A DNA stretch of 64,000 nt, from positions 351,707 through 415,706 of the forward strand of contig NZ_JACHJI010000003.1 in assembly GCF_014203535.1 (NCBI RefSeq), given 5' to 3'. The stretch's first letter is position 1. Each line of letters opens with the position of its first letter. Position numbers and translations under genes: made by a program. This DNA comes from Streptomyces griseomycini (lineage in GTDB: Bacteria; Actinomycetota; Actinomycetes; Streptomycetales; Streptomycetaceae). Positions 43,701 to 52,868 of the stretch are shown here, one piece after another. The notes under the pieces are model-generated. The model had not been told where the DNA came from. It searched no databases and saw only the letters and a program-made list of their open reading frames with translations.

Positions 43701-44027
43701 GCTGCGGATCGGCGGAACATTGCTTGAGGGCGATGGCTGAAGCGCCGGGCTCGGCTCGCCCTGCTGCCGGCCCAGCAGCCCCATCGCGAGTGCACACAAC
43801 CGTTTCGTACGGGACCCACGTTAGACAGCGGCGGCCTACTGCGATGTCGTGGTGGCGGTGCCGACCCCGAGCGGCCTGCGCACGCTGGTGCTTCGGCCAG
43901 CTCTGCCAACGAGACGATCAGCGACCAGTTCCGACCACGGCGATACCGTGATCGGTCATGGCTGGGGGCCGCTTCGGGATCCCAGGGCGCTTCGGTGAGG
44001 CGGCCGGGTTCAGTACGTGCGGAGTGC

Positions 44028-44062
44028 GGGCGACCGCGGTGCGGTACCCGCCGCGGTCGCCC
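44028..44062 (-). terminator. Terminator of the left biosynthetic arm
   Basis: Perfect 12-bp arms GGGCGACCGCGG / CCGCGGTCGCCC with an 11-base loop, 38 bases beyond the stop of the last gene of the left arm (44101). Confidence 0.75.
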
Positions 44063-44100
44063 TCTTCTCCCACCGCCTCGGCGGCATCCGGCCTGTCTCC

Positions 44101-46047
44101 TCATCCTTCCTGCGGCGGCACCCCACGGGCGCTCAGGCGATCAGTGCCCCGGGCGGCCAGGTGCTGCGGCGGCCGGTCAGTACCTCCGCTCGTATGTGCT
44201 TCACGCCGCAGGTCCGAGTGCCGGGCCGCCTGCCAGGAGCGCCACAGGGACGCGTAGGCACCGTCCGCTGCCAGGAGTTCCTCGTGGCTGCCGAGCTCGA
44301 CGATCCGGCCACGGTCCATGACCGCGATGCGGTCGGCGTCCCGGACCGAGTCCAGGCGGTGCACGATGGAGATCACCGTGCGACCTTCGATCAGCGCCGC
44401 GAGCGAGGACTCGACCCTGCGGGAGGCGGTGGAGTCCAGCAGCGCGGTGGCCTCGTCCAAGACCAGCGCGTGCGGGTCGGACAGCAGCAGCCGGGCCAGC
44501 GCCAGTTGCTGGGCCGCCGACGGGGACACCGGAGCGGCGCCCGGGCCGATCTCCGTGTCGAGGCCGTCGGGGAGCGCGCGCGCCCAGTCCGTCAGCAGGA
44601 CGGTCTCCAGCACCTCCCACAGCCGCTCGTCCGGCGGAGCCTCCTCGCGGGCCAGCGTGAGGTTGTCCCGCACCGTGCCGGTGAACACGTGCTGCTCCTG
44701 CGTGACGAGCACGATCTCACGCCGCAGTTGGTCCACCGGCAGGGTGCTGATCTCGGCACCGCCAATGCGTACGGTCCCCCGGGTGGGATGGTGCACGCCG
44801 GTGAGCAGTTTGCCGAGGGTGGACTTGCCCGCGCCGGAGGCGCCGACCACGGCCAGGCGCTCGCCAGGGCAGATGTCGAGGTCGATGTCGGACAGGACCT
44901 CGCGGCCAGGGCCGTAACTGAAGCCCACGCCTTCCAGCCGGATGGCGTGACCCTCGGTGGCCGCGGGCTGCCGCGGATCGTCGCGGGGCAGCCGGTCCAC
45001 GCCCAGGATCCGGCGCAGCGCGGCATTCCCGATCTGGAGTTCGTCGGTCCAGGTCAGCAGGTCGTTGAGAGGCTCGCCGAGCGCCTGCACGTATAGCACC
45101 ACGGCGGTCAGCTCGCCGAGACCCACGGCACCCCGCTGGTAGGCGAGCCCGCCGATCAGCAGGGTGAGTGCCATCGGCACCATGGTGGCGAGGTCCAGGC
45201 TGGGGAACCAGATGGTCTGGAGCCAGGTGGTGCGCTGCCGGGTGCGTACCACCTGGTCGACGACCGCGCCGTGGCGCTTCACCTGGCGGGGTCCGAGCCC
45301 GAGGGCCTCGACGGTGGCGGCGCCGCGGGCGGTCTCGTGCGTGACGGCCAGGACGTCGGCCTCCTGAGCGAGCAGCCGCTCGTACGCGCGGGTGGCGCGC
45401 GGCCGGTACCACCAGGTCGACAGGACGGCGAACGGCACGCCGGCCACCAGCCCGAGCGTGAGTAGGGGCGAGGTCAGCAGGATCGCCGCGACGGTGAACA
45501 CAAGGGTGATGGCCGCCAACGCGATGCGCGGGACGGCCTGCCGGATGCTCTCGTTGAGGCGGTCGGCGTCGGTGGTGGCGCGGCTGAGGAGGTCGCCGGT
45601 GCCGACGCTCTCCACCTCCGCCAGCGGCAGGCCGAGGACCCTGCGGACGAAGTTCTCGCGGGTCCGGGCCAGGACGCGCTCGCCGAGCAGGGTGGCTTGG
45701 GTACGGGCCGCGCGGGCGAGCAGCGCATGAGCGAGGAGGATGGCGACGAAGGTCAGGGCGAGCAGGTCGACCCGGCCGGTGGTCGTGCCGGCCTTGACGG
45801 ACTCGACCAGGTGGCCGAGGAGTCGGGGACCGATGAGGCCGACCACCAGGGCGGCGGCGAACAGTGTGAAGGTGAGGAGCAGCCGGGCGGCCTCGCCGCG
45901 GAGAAAGGCGCCGATCCAGATGCCGACGTCGGCCCGGTCGGCCAGCGGCAGCCGACCCGCCTCAGCGCGGCCCGGCGGCCCGTCGGGCGCGGGGCCGGGA
46001 GGCGGGGCGGGGGTGTCGGCGGAAGCCTGGGTGGGGGTGGTCGTCAC
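44101..46047 (-). CDS. ABC half-transporter with intact Walker motifs and degenerate signature
   Basis: A 648-residue exporter half: six helices (about residues 45-330) and a nucleotide-binding domain (395-630). Walker A VGASGAGKSTLG, Walker B HALVLDEATALLD and H-loop VISIVHRLD are intact, but the LSGGQ signature is replaced by VSPSAAQQ. Its GTG start overlaps the partner gene by 4 bp. With that partner it should form a heterodimer having one working ATP site. As the last gene of the left arm it probably exports the cluster product and gives self-protection. Confidence 0.9.
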   Translation of the reverse strand: MTTTPTQASADTPAPPPGPAPDGPPGRAEAGRLPLADRADVGIWIGAFLRGEAARLLLTFTLFAAALVVGLIGPRLLGHLVESVKAGTTTGRVDLLALTFVAILLAHALLARAARTQATLLGERVLARTRENFVRRVLGLPLAEVESVGTGDLLSRATTDADRLNESIRQAVPRIALAAITLVFTVAAILLTSPLLTLGLVAGVPFAVLSTWWYRPRATRAYERLLAQEADVLAVTHETARGAATVEALGLGPRQVKRHGAVVDQVVRTRQRTTWLQTIWFPSLDLATMVPMALTLLIGGLAYQRGAVGLGELTAVVLYVQALGEPLNDLLTWTDELQIGNAALRRILGVDRLPRDDPRQPAATEGHAIRLEGVGFSYGPGREVLSDIDLDICPGERLAVVGASGAGKSTLGKLLTGVHHPTRGTVRIGGAEISTLPVDQLRREIVLVTQEQHVFTGTVRDNLTLAREEAPPDERLWEVLETVLLTDWARALPDGLDTEIGPGAAPVSPSAAQQLALARLLLSDPHALVLDEATALLDSTASRRVESSLAALIEGRTVISIVHRLDSVRDADRIAVMDRGRIVELGSHEELLAADGAYASLWRSWQAARHSDLRREAHTSGGTDRPPQHLAARGTDRLSARGVPPQEG

Positions 46048-47738
46048 GAGGGCACTCCTGCGGAGCGGTCGAGGCTGCCGGGGATGCGGTCCGCGTCGAG
46101 GCGGACCTCTCGGTCGGCGACGCCGCGCCACAGCGGGCTGTCGCTGAACACGATGGTGGTGCGCCCCGCGCGCGCGGCGGCCACCCGTTCGGCCACCCGT
46201 GCCTCGGTGTGGGCGTCGACGGAGGAGGTCGGGTCCTCCAGCACCAGGACGTCGGGGGCCGCGAGCAGGGCCCGCGCGAGGATGAGGCGCTGGCGCTGAC
46301 CACCGGACAGGGCCCGGCCGCCCTCGTCGAGGCGGGTGTCCAGACCGGCGGGGAGGGCCTCGACCACGTCGTCGGCGTCGGCGGTGAAAAGCGCGCGGTC
46401 CAGGTCATGCGGGGAGTGGGCGGCCTCCGCGGTCAGCTCCTCCCGTACGGTGCCGCTGAACAGGGTGTCGGTGGGCCCGGACCGGAGGACCCGGGAGCGC
46501 AGTTCGGCGAGGTCCACGCGGTCGAGCGGGATGCCGCCGAGCAGCACGGCCGGGGCGCCGTCGTCGGAGCCGCCGGGGCGGGTGAGCCGGTCAGCGAGGT
46601 CCCCGGTGCGGTCCGTGGGGGCGACGACCACGGTGAGCCGTCCGGCCTCGGCGGCAATACCGGTGTGGGCGTCCGCCAGCGACAGGGGTCCCGGCGGCAG
46701 CGGTTCGGGGTGCGCGGGCTGGGTGGCATCGGGGGTGAGGCGCAGCAGGGTGCAGACCCGGCCGGCGGCGACCTTGGCCAGGCTAAGTGTTTCGGCGGCC
46801 TCGGTGGCGGTGCTCACCGGGAGGGTGAGGAAGGCCGACGCGCCGTAGAAGGCGACCAGTTCACCGGCGGTGATGGTGCCCTGCAGGGCGAGGCGAGCGC
46901 CGAACCAGACGATGCCGACGGTGACGAGGCCGGGCAGGAAGATCCCCGCCGCCTGGAGCCACGCCTCCATCCGGCCGGCCGACTCGCCAGCGCGCCGCAC
47001 CTCCTGACTGGTGCGGCGGAAGCGTTCGGCGAAACCGGCCTCGCCGCCGATGCCGCGCAGGATCCGCAGGCCGGCCACGATGTCGCCGGCCTGGGAGGTG
47101 GCGATACCCATCTGCTCGCGCTGGGCCTCGTCGCGCACCTGGAGCGGCTGCAGCAGCGGTCCGATGCCGAGGACGGCGGCCGGGACGCCGATGAGCACGG
47201 CCAGCCCGAGCAGGGGCGAGGTGGCTGTGAGGGCCACGGCCACGAGCACGGCGGCGAACACCGCGCCGATGGTGCGGCCGACCACCTCGAAGGCGTTGCC
47301 GATGCTTTCGACGTCGGCGGCGGCCGAGGCGGCCACGTCGCCAGAACGGGCCTTGCCGCGCAGAGCGGCGCCCAGCCGGACCACATGCCGCATCAATACG
47401 CGGTGGGTGTGCGACAGGGCGTGCGCCTCGGCGCCCACGGCGGCCTGGATCAGGCCGGCGCCGGCGAGGGCCTGGACAACGCCGAGGGCCAGCGCGAGCA
47501 GGGACCACAGGTAGAGGTCGGCCTGGCCGCCGCCTTGGCCGGCCTCGTCGATGGCCCGTCCGATGACGAGCGGGATCAGGGCCAGCGGGACCATCCAGAC
47601 GGCACCGAGCAGGCCGCTGAGGACCAACGGCCAGGGCCGGATCCGTACCAACCACCACAGGTAGGCCCAGGGCCCCCGCACGTCTGCCTCGGGCAGGGAG
47701 GCGGGGGCGACCGAGGCGTCGAAGAGTCGGTTGGTCAC
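46044..47738 (-). CDS. ABC half-transporter with intact signature and lost Walker A
   Basis: A 564-residue exporter half with six helices (about residues 30-310) and a degenerate nucleotide-binding domain. The Walker A position reads VVAPTDRTGDLAD with no P-loop Lys. Walker B is VLVLEDPTSS, with Asp in place of the catalytic Glu. The H-loop reads IVFSDSPLW. The signature ALSGGQRQRLILARAL is perfect. It complements the partner at 44101-46047, which has the opposite set of defects. It overlaps the adenylation gene by 4 bp. Confidence 0.9.
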   Translation of the reverse strand: MTNRLFDASVAPASLPEADVRGPWAYLWWLVRIRPWPLVLSGLLGAVWMVPLALIPLVIGRAIDEAGQGGGQADLYLWSLLALALGVVQALAGAGLIQAAVGAEAHALSHTHRVLMRHVVRLGAALRGKARSGDVAASAAADVESIGNAFEVVGRTIGAVFAAVLVAVALTATSPLLGLAVLIGVPAAVLGIGPLLQPLQVRDEAQREQMGIATSQAGDIVAGLRILRGIGGEAGFAERFRRTSQEVRRAGESAGRMEAWLQAAGIFLPGLVTVGIVWFGARLALQGTITAGELVAFYGASAFLTLPVSTATEAAETLSLAKVAAGRVCTLLRLTPDATQPAHPEPLPPGPLSLADAHTGIAAEAGRLTVVVAPTDRTGDLADRLTRPGGSDDGAPAVLLGGIPLDRVDLAELRSRVLRSGPTDTLFSGTVREELTAEAAHSPHDLDRALFTADADDVVEALPAGLDTRLDEGGRALSGGQRQRLILARALLAAPDVLVLEDPTSSVDAHTEARVAERVAAARAGRTTIVFSDSPLWRGVADREVRLDADRIPGSLDRSAGVPS

Positions 47739-49264
47739 AGGTACCGGTCCCGGGTGGCCGCGCGGTCGACCTTGCCGGTGCGGGTGTGCGCCAGCTCGGG
47801 GACCGTCACGATCCGGTCAGGGACGAGATACGGGGGGAGCGTGGCACGCAGGTGCGCGCGCAGCGCGGCCGGGTCGGCCGTGCCGCCGCCGTCCTGCGCC
47901 GAGCCGTCGGGCGCGAGGACCACGAAGGCGACGAGCGCGGTGTGCTCGCCCTTGGTGTGGGCGGCCGCGGCGACAGCGGCCACGCCGGGGAGCCGGCCGA
48001 TGGCCTCCTCGACGTCCAGCAGGTCCACCCGGTGACCGCGGATCTTGACCTGGTGGTCGACGCGGCCGTGGAAGACGAGGGCGCCGTCGGCGGTCTCGTG
48101 GACGAGGTCGCCGGTGCGGTACCAGCGGTGGGTGCCGTCGCCGAAGTCGGCCTCGACGAAGCGAGCGGCCGTGCGTTCGGGGTCGTCGAGGTAGCCGGTG
48201 GCGAGCTGGGGGCCGGCCACGAGCAGCTCGCCGGGACCGTCGGGCGCATCCGGGCGTGGCACCACGACCTGCCGTACGGACGGCAGCGGGTGACCGATCG
48301 TGACCCCGTCGGGGAACGGGTCCCCGGCGGCCCGGGGTTCGGCACCGGGGCCGGCGAGTACGGCGCTGTGCGTGACGAGGGCGGTTTCGGTGGATCCGTA
48401 GGTGTTGAGGAGCCGTACGTGGTCGGCGCCGAGCCGGTGCCAGCGCTCCAGCATGTCCGGGCGGACGGCCTCGCCGCCGATGACGACGGTCTCGACGGTG
48501 CCGGGGAGTTTGCGGCCGGCCTCCAGCAGGTGGCCGGTATAGATGTGCCAGTAGTCGACGGGCAGGTTGATGAGGGTGACCTCGTTGTCGGTGAGGACCC
48601 GGTCGAGGTCCGCCTCGGCGTCGCCGTCCAGAACGACGAGTCCGCCGGCCAGGAGAGGCGGCAGGATCTCCTCCAGGCTGGTGTCGCCATCGCCTCGGGT
48701 GAAGTTGAGGGAGACGGTGTCCGGGCCGACCATGTACAGCGCGCGCAGAGGCGGCAGTACGGCGTGCAGCGCGCGGTGCGGGACCGCGACGGCCTTGGGG
48801 GCACCGGTCGAGCCGGAGGTGAACAGCACGTAGGCAGGGTCGTCGGCGCCGACCGGTTCGCCCCCGTTCCGGACTGGGGCGCGTGAAAGGCCCCAGTGGG
48901 GGTGCAGGACGCGGTCGACGGCCGGCAGCCGGTCGGTCTCGGCGGTGGCGACCAGCTCCCGGCATCCGAGGGCGCGCAGGGCCTCGCCGGTGTGGCCGAC
49001 GGGGCCGTCGGGCACCGCCACGTAGCCGCGACCGGCCGCGAGCGTACCGAGAATCGCGGCGATGTCGCGGACGCTGTGGTGCATGGTGATGGCCACGGGC
49101 GGGTGCGGGCCGGGTCCGCGGGTGGCGACCAGATCGGCCACAGCTCCTGCCCATCCGGCGAGTTGGCCGTATCCGACCGTCATGCCGTTGTCGATGACCG
49201 CCGGCCGGCCGGGGTCGGAGCGGGCGATCGCGAAGAAGGGGTCGAGCACGCTGGGCAAGGTCAT
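47735..49264 (-). CDS. Stand-alone NRPS adenylation enzyme
   Basis: A 509-residue adenylation domain with no carrier domain. Core motifs: YVLFTSGSTGAPKAV, NTYGSTE, YRTGD, GRVDHQVKIRGHRV and the A10 Lys in RTGKVDR. In the A4 region (GDTSLEEIL) I align Asp at the position of GrsA D235 and Glu at that of W239, a pattern found in lysine-activating domains. In streptothricin pathways a stand-alone adenylation enzyme forms amide bonds between beta-lysines. Coupled to both neighbours by 4-bp overlaps. ATG at 49264; longer upstream reading is Arg-rich and not domain-like. Confidence 0.9.
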   Translation of the reverse strand: MTLPSVLDPFFAIARSDPGRPAVIDNGMTVGYGQLAGWAGAVADLVATRGPGPHPPVAITMHHSVRDIAAILGTLAAGRGYVAVPDGPVGHTGEALRALGCRELVATAETDRLPAVDRVLHPHWGLSRAPVRNGGEPVGADDPAYVLFTSGSTGAPKAVAVPHRALHAVLPPLRALYMVGPDTVSLNFTRGDGDTSLEEILPPLLAGGLVVLDGDAEADLDRVLTDNEVTLINLPVDYWHIYTGHLLEAGRKLPGTVETVVIGGEAVRPDMLERWHRLGADHVRLLNTYGSTETALVTHSAVLAGPGAEPRAAGDPFPDGVTIGHPLPSVRQVVVPRPDAPDGPGELLVAGPQLATGYLDDPERTAARFVEADFGDGTHRWYRTGDLVHETADGALVFHGRVDHQVKIRGHRVDLLDVEEAIGRLPGVAAVAAAAHTKGEHTALVAFVVLAPDGSAQDGGGTADPAALRAHLRATLPPYLVPDRIVTVPELAHTRTGKVDRAATRDRYL

Positions 49265-51069
49265 GGCAGGGTGTCTTCTCTTGTCCGTTCGTGGGGTGTT
49301 CGGCTGCCGCGTGTCCCGGCCGCGTCGGGTCCCACCGCGTCGAGGAGTGCCGTGAGGGCGGCCCGGTGGCGGGCGGCGAGGTCGCGCACGGTCGTCTCGT
49401 CGTGCAGCGCCGTCGAGTACCACCATTCGACGCGCAGCACCTCGTCGTCGGTCGTGGCGATCACCTCGATGAGATGGGGCCGGATCCAGTGCGGGGCGGT
49501 GATGTCGCCGACGGGCTCTGGTGCCACGTCGGGCAGCAGGGTGCGCAGCGGCAGGGCGTCCGCGTCGTCGCCCTCGAAGTCGAAGGAGATGTCGCTGGGC
49601 GGGGCGGCGCGCAGGGTGGCCGAGATGCGCGGCCGGCCGTGGCGGCTGAGCGCGCCGTACCCCACCCCTCCGCTGGGCAGGGCCGCGAGGTGGCCGACGG
49701 TCCGGGCCAGCCGTTCGCCCGCGGTGCCGGGGGCCAGATCCAGGCGGACGGGCACGGCGGTGGTGAACCAGCCGGTGGTGCGGGACAGATGGGTGTCGCC
49801 GATGGCTTCCTCGCGTCCGTGCCGCAGGACGTCCACCCGGACCGCCGTCTCGTCGAGCCACCTGGCCAGCGTCTCGCCCAGGGCGTGCAGGACCAGGTCG
49901 CCGGGGTGGGCGCGGTGGACGCGGGCCGCCGTATGGAGGCGGGTGGTGAGCTCCTGCGGGAAGTCCTCACGATAAGTAGCGGCGGTGCGGGCGGTGTTCA
50001 CGGCCCGGGGGTCGGCGACGGCGTGGTCCAGCGGGATGGTCGCGGGGGTGCGGACCACGTGCGTCCACAACTCGGCCTCCGCCTCGGCCTCGGGGGTCCG
50101 GGCGTGGGCGGCGAGCGCCTCAGCCCACTCGGGGTACGAGGTTCCCTCGGCGCATCGGGCGTCGCTGCGGCCGGCGTCGAGCGCGGTGTACAGCTCCTCC
50201 AGGTCTTCCAGGAGGATGGACCACGACACCATGTCGAACGCGATCTGGTGGATGACGATCAGCAGCCGTCCGGGGCGGGTCGTGCCCGCGTCGAAGCGGA
50301 CGAACCGGGCCACGGGGCCGGTCTGCGGGTGCAGGGCCTCCTGTTCGACCGCGCAGCGCGTCATGACCGCGGCCGGCACTTCGTGGTCGTCGAGATGGGA
50401 GATGTCCACCGTGTCCAGCACGAGGCCGAGGGCCGCGTCAGGGGGGCCGTCGGTGGCGATGGCCGTCGCCAGCTGCTGCGGCCTTCGGGCCGGGCGGGCC
50501 TCGATGGCCAGGCGCAGCGAGGCGTGCCCGGCGACCAGGCGGCGGACGGCCTCGGCGAAAAGCTCGCCGTCGAGGTCCGGCCGGGTGGTGAAGAGCATCG
50601 CCTGGTTCCAGTGACCCCGGTCGCCGGTCTGTTCCTCCCATGCCTGTTCCTGCGGCGGGGTGAGCACGACCGGGCCGTGGCCGGCGCCGGGCGGCGCGGC
50701 CTCGGCGGTACGGCGCCGGGCTGCGCGTTCGGCGACCAGCGCGGCCAGCCGGGCCGTGGTCATCTCGGGGACGGCCAGCTCCCGCAGCTGCACACGGACG
50801 CCGAAGGCGGCCTCGACGCGGCGGGCGGTGCGGATGAGGTCGAGGGAGTCCACGCCGAGGTCGAGCAGCGGGGCCGACAGGTCGGCTTCCGGTGCGAGCA
50901 CGGTGTCGGCGAGCCAGTCGTCCAGCCGGGCGTGGATCTCCTCGACGGTTGGACCGGTCGAGTCCGTGGAGTCTGCCGGTACGGCCGGGCCGGTCTGGTC
51001 GGGCCAGCCCGGGGCCGGGGCGTGGACGTCCGCGGCGGGGTCTGGGTGCGGGCCGGCCGGGGCGGTCAC
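49261..51069 (-). CDS. PCP plus epimerization/condensation-like NRPS protein
   Basis: A 602-residue protein. The carrier domain (residues about 40-110) has the phosphopantetheine Ser75 in DLGVDSLDLI. The second domain (about 135-590) follows the epimerization-domain motif order: HQIAFDMVSW (residue 274 on), DLVLHALGE, RHGREE, TTGWFTTAVPV, GVGYGALSR, FDFEGD. The second His of the HHxxxD core is Gln275. The domain may therefore be a scaffold or a modified condensation catalyst. GTG at 51069 overlaps the carbamoyltransferase stop by 4 bp. Inferred role: carries the beta-lysine chain and passes it on. Confidence 0.87.
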   Translation of the reverse strand: MTAPAGPHPDPAADVHAPAPGWPDQTGPAVPADSTDSTGPTVEEIHARLDDWLADTVLAPEADLSAPLLDLGVDSLDLIRTARRVEAAFGVRVQLRELAVPEMTTARLAALVAERAARRRTAEAAPPGAGHGPVVLTPPQEQAWEEQTGDRGHWNQAMLFTTRPDLDGELFAEAVRRLVAGHASLRLAIEARPARRPQQLATAIATDGPPDAALGLVLDTVDISHLDDHEVPAAVMTRCAVEQEALHPQTGPVARFVRFDAGTTRPGRLLIVIHQIAFDMVSWSILLEDLEELYTALDAGRSDARCAEGTSYPEWAEALAAHARTPEAEAEAELWTHVVRTPATIPLDHAVADPRAVNTARTAATYREDFPQELTTRLHTAARVHRAHPGDLVLHALGETLARWLDETAVRVDVLRHGREEAIGDTHLSRTTGWFTTAVPVRLDLAPGTAGERLARTVGHLAALPSGGVGYGALSRHGRPRISATLRAAPPSDISFDFEGDDADALPLRTLLPDVAPEPVGDITAPHWIRPHLIEVIATTDDEVLRVEWWYSTALHDETTVRDLAARHRAALTALLDAVGPDAAGTRGSRTPHERTREDTLP

Positions 51070-52799
51070 GCGTCCACCGCCCTCAAGGCGCCGTCGGGAC
51101 GGCGCACCAGGAACGGCCCGAGGGCCAGGGCGTCCATCGGGAGCCGGTGGAAGGTTGCGAGGGCGTCGCGGGGGCTGCACACGACCGGTTCGTCGCGGCC
51201 GTTGAAGGACGTGTTCAGGATGACCGCGGTGCCGGTGTGCTCGCCGACCTTGCCGATGAGCCGGTGGTAGAGGGGGTCGATCTCGGCGGAGACCGTCTGC
51301 GGCCGGGTGGTGCGGTCGCTGTGGACCACGGCGGGCATGACGGCGGCACCGGCCTCGGTGACCGGGGTGGTGACGATCATGTACGGCAGCGGGGTGGTGG
51401 TTCCGATCAGCGCTTCGGCCGCCTCTTCCTGCATGCTCGGGGCGAACGGCCGCCACGCCTCGCGGTCCTTGATGCGGACGTTGACCCGGTCGCGGGTCCG
51501 CTCGGGACTGGGTACGGCGACCATGCTGCGGTGGCCGAGGGCGCGGGGGCCGCCCTCGGCCCGGCCCTGGAACCAGCCGGCGACTCCGCCGGCGGCCAGG
51601 ACGTCCGCGGTCGCGGCGGTGATGTCCGCAGGCTCGGTGTATGCGGTGCCGGTGGTCTCCAGGACACGGCGGATCTCGTCCGGGCTCCACTGCGGGCCCC
51701 AGGCCACCGAGCCCTTCATCGGCTGGATCCGGTCGCCCTCCTGGGCCGCGACCCAGACCGCCGCACCGAGCGAGACGCCCTGGTCGCCGGCGAGGGGCTG
51801 GACGAAGAGGTCCTGGACCTCAGGCATGCGCATGAGTTTGCCGTTGAGGGTGGCGTTGAAACCGACGCCGCCCGCGATCAGCAGCGTGGACTCGCCGCTT
51901 TCCCTGAGCAGGCTGCCTACGAGGTCCATGACCACGCGCTCCAGTGCCGCCTGGGCCGTGGCCGCGATGTCGCGGTATTCGAACGGGTCCCGGTCGGTAA
52001 CCTTGGTGTAACGGCCCATGCGGGGGTTGAAGCGGCGGGCGGAGCGGTTAGGGGCGTCCGGCAGCACCTTTTCCAGGTGCTCCAGCCAGTGCCGTATGGT
52101 GGCCGTCTCCTCGTCGGTGCTGCCCGTGGAGCGCAGGTCCGGCGGGACGACGTCGACGGTGAAACCATCGTCCGTGAAGCGGAAGGCGCCGCCGAAGGTG
52201 AGGTCCTGGGGGGTGCCGTAGGAGGCAAGGCCCATCATCTTGCCGGCCGCGTCGGAACCGAGGCCGGCGTACTCGCAGACCGCGGCGTAGAAGTAGCCCA
52301 GTGACCAGCCGGGAGTATAGGTGCGCAGAGTCTTGATCCCGCCGTCGATGCCGACGGCGAGTGTGGTGCTCACGTCCTCGCCCTGGCCGTCGAGGACCAG
52401 GATGGCGCCGCGGTCCCGCCCGGAGAGGTGGTAAGCGCTGGCCGCGTGGGCGATGTGGTGGTTGACGAATGTCAGCCGGGGGTCGCGCGTGCGCGGGAAC
52501 AGCGCCCTGGGTAGCAGGTGTTCCAGCGCGTCGGCGTCGGCGGCGAACCAGTCCAGCCCCCGGTCGCGGAAGAGCTTCGGCAGGTCCCACCCGTGGGCGA
52601 CGACGTCGATGTCGTCCAGGGTGAGGCCGCCCTCCGCGAGGCAGTGGGCGGCGGCGTTGAGAGGTGCCTCTCCGTAAGCGTGCTTGTTCCGAGTGAAGCG
52701 TTCCTCCTCGGCCAGGGCGATGACTTCGCCGTCCACGACGAGGCAGGCAGCACCATCGTGGCTGGCCCCGGGCCAGCCGTTGACTCCGAGCACGCGCAT
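51066..52799 (-). CDS. O-carbamoyltransferase (NodU/CmcH family)
   Basis: A 577-residue NodU/CmcH carbamoyltransferase. The N-terminal Kae1-like domain has MRVLGVNGW, HDGAACLVV and NHHIAHAASAYHLSG with metal-binding His; GGVGFNATLNGKL lies mid-protein; the C-terminal YrdC-like part has GRAEGGPRALGHRSM and REAWRPFAPSM. It moves carbamoyl from carbamoyl phosphate via carbamoyl-AMP to a hydroxyl. In a streptothricin-type pathway the target is gulosamine. ATG at 52799 has GGGGA upstream. First gene of the left arm. Confidence 0.92.
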   Translation of the reverse strand: MRVLGVNGWPGASHDGAACLVVDGEVIALAEEERFTRNKHAYGEAPLNAAAHCLAEGGLTLDDIDVVAHGWDLPKLFRDRGLDWFAADADALEHLLPRALFPRTRDPRLTFVNHHIAHAASAYHLSGRDRGAILVLDGQGEDVSTTLAVGIDGGIKTLRTYTPGWSLGYFYAAVCEYAGLGSDAAGKMMGLASYGTPQDLTFGGAFRFTDDGFTVDVVPPDLRSTGSTDEETATIRHWLEHLEKVLPDAPNRSARRFNPRMGRYTKVTDRDPFEYRDIAATAQAALERVVMDLVGSLLRESGESTLLIAGGVGFNATLNGKLMRMPEVQDLFVQPLAGDQGVSLGAAVWVAAQEGDRIQPMKGSVAWGPQWSPDEIRRVLETTGTAYTEPADITAATADVLAAGGVAGWFQGRAEGGPRALGHRSMVAVPSPERTRDRVNVRIKDREAWRPFAPSMQEEAAEALIGTTTPLPYMIVTTPVTEAGAAVMPAVVHSDRTTRPQTVSAEIDPLYHRLIGKVGEHTGTAVILNTSFNGRDEPVVCSPRDALATFHRLPMDALALGPFLVRRPDGALRAVDA

Positions 52800-52830
52800 G
52801 GTCAGTCCCCAAAGGTCGGTCGGGATCATC

Positions 52831-52867
52831 CGGTGCACCCCGCGCCCACGAGGCGCGGGGTGCACCG
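52831..52867 (-). terminator. 16-bp perfect hairpin after the regulator gene
   Basis: Arms CGGTGCACCCCGCGCC and GGCGCGGGGTGCACCG with loop CACGA begin one base beyond the regulator stop (52869) and end 31 bases before the carbamoyltransferase start. Very stable as RNA; terminator or attenuator between regulator and left arm. Confidence 0.75.
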
Positions 52868-52868
52868 G

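Noticed and set aside
43688..44104. A 138-codon minus-strand frame after the left-arm terminator
   Set aside because: It spans the terminator hairpin and the att tail and has no ribosome site or recognisable domain.
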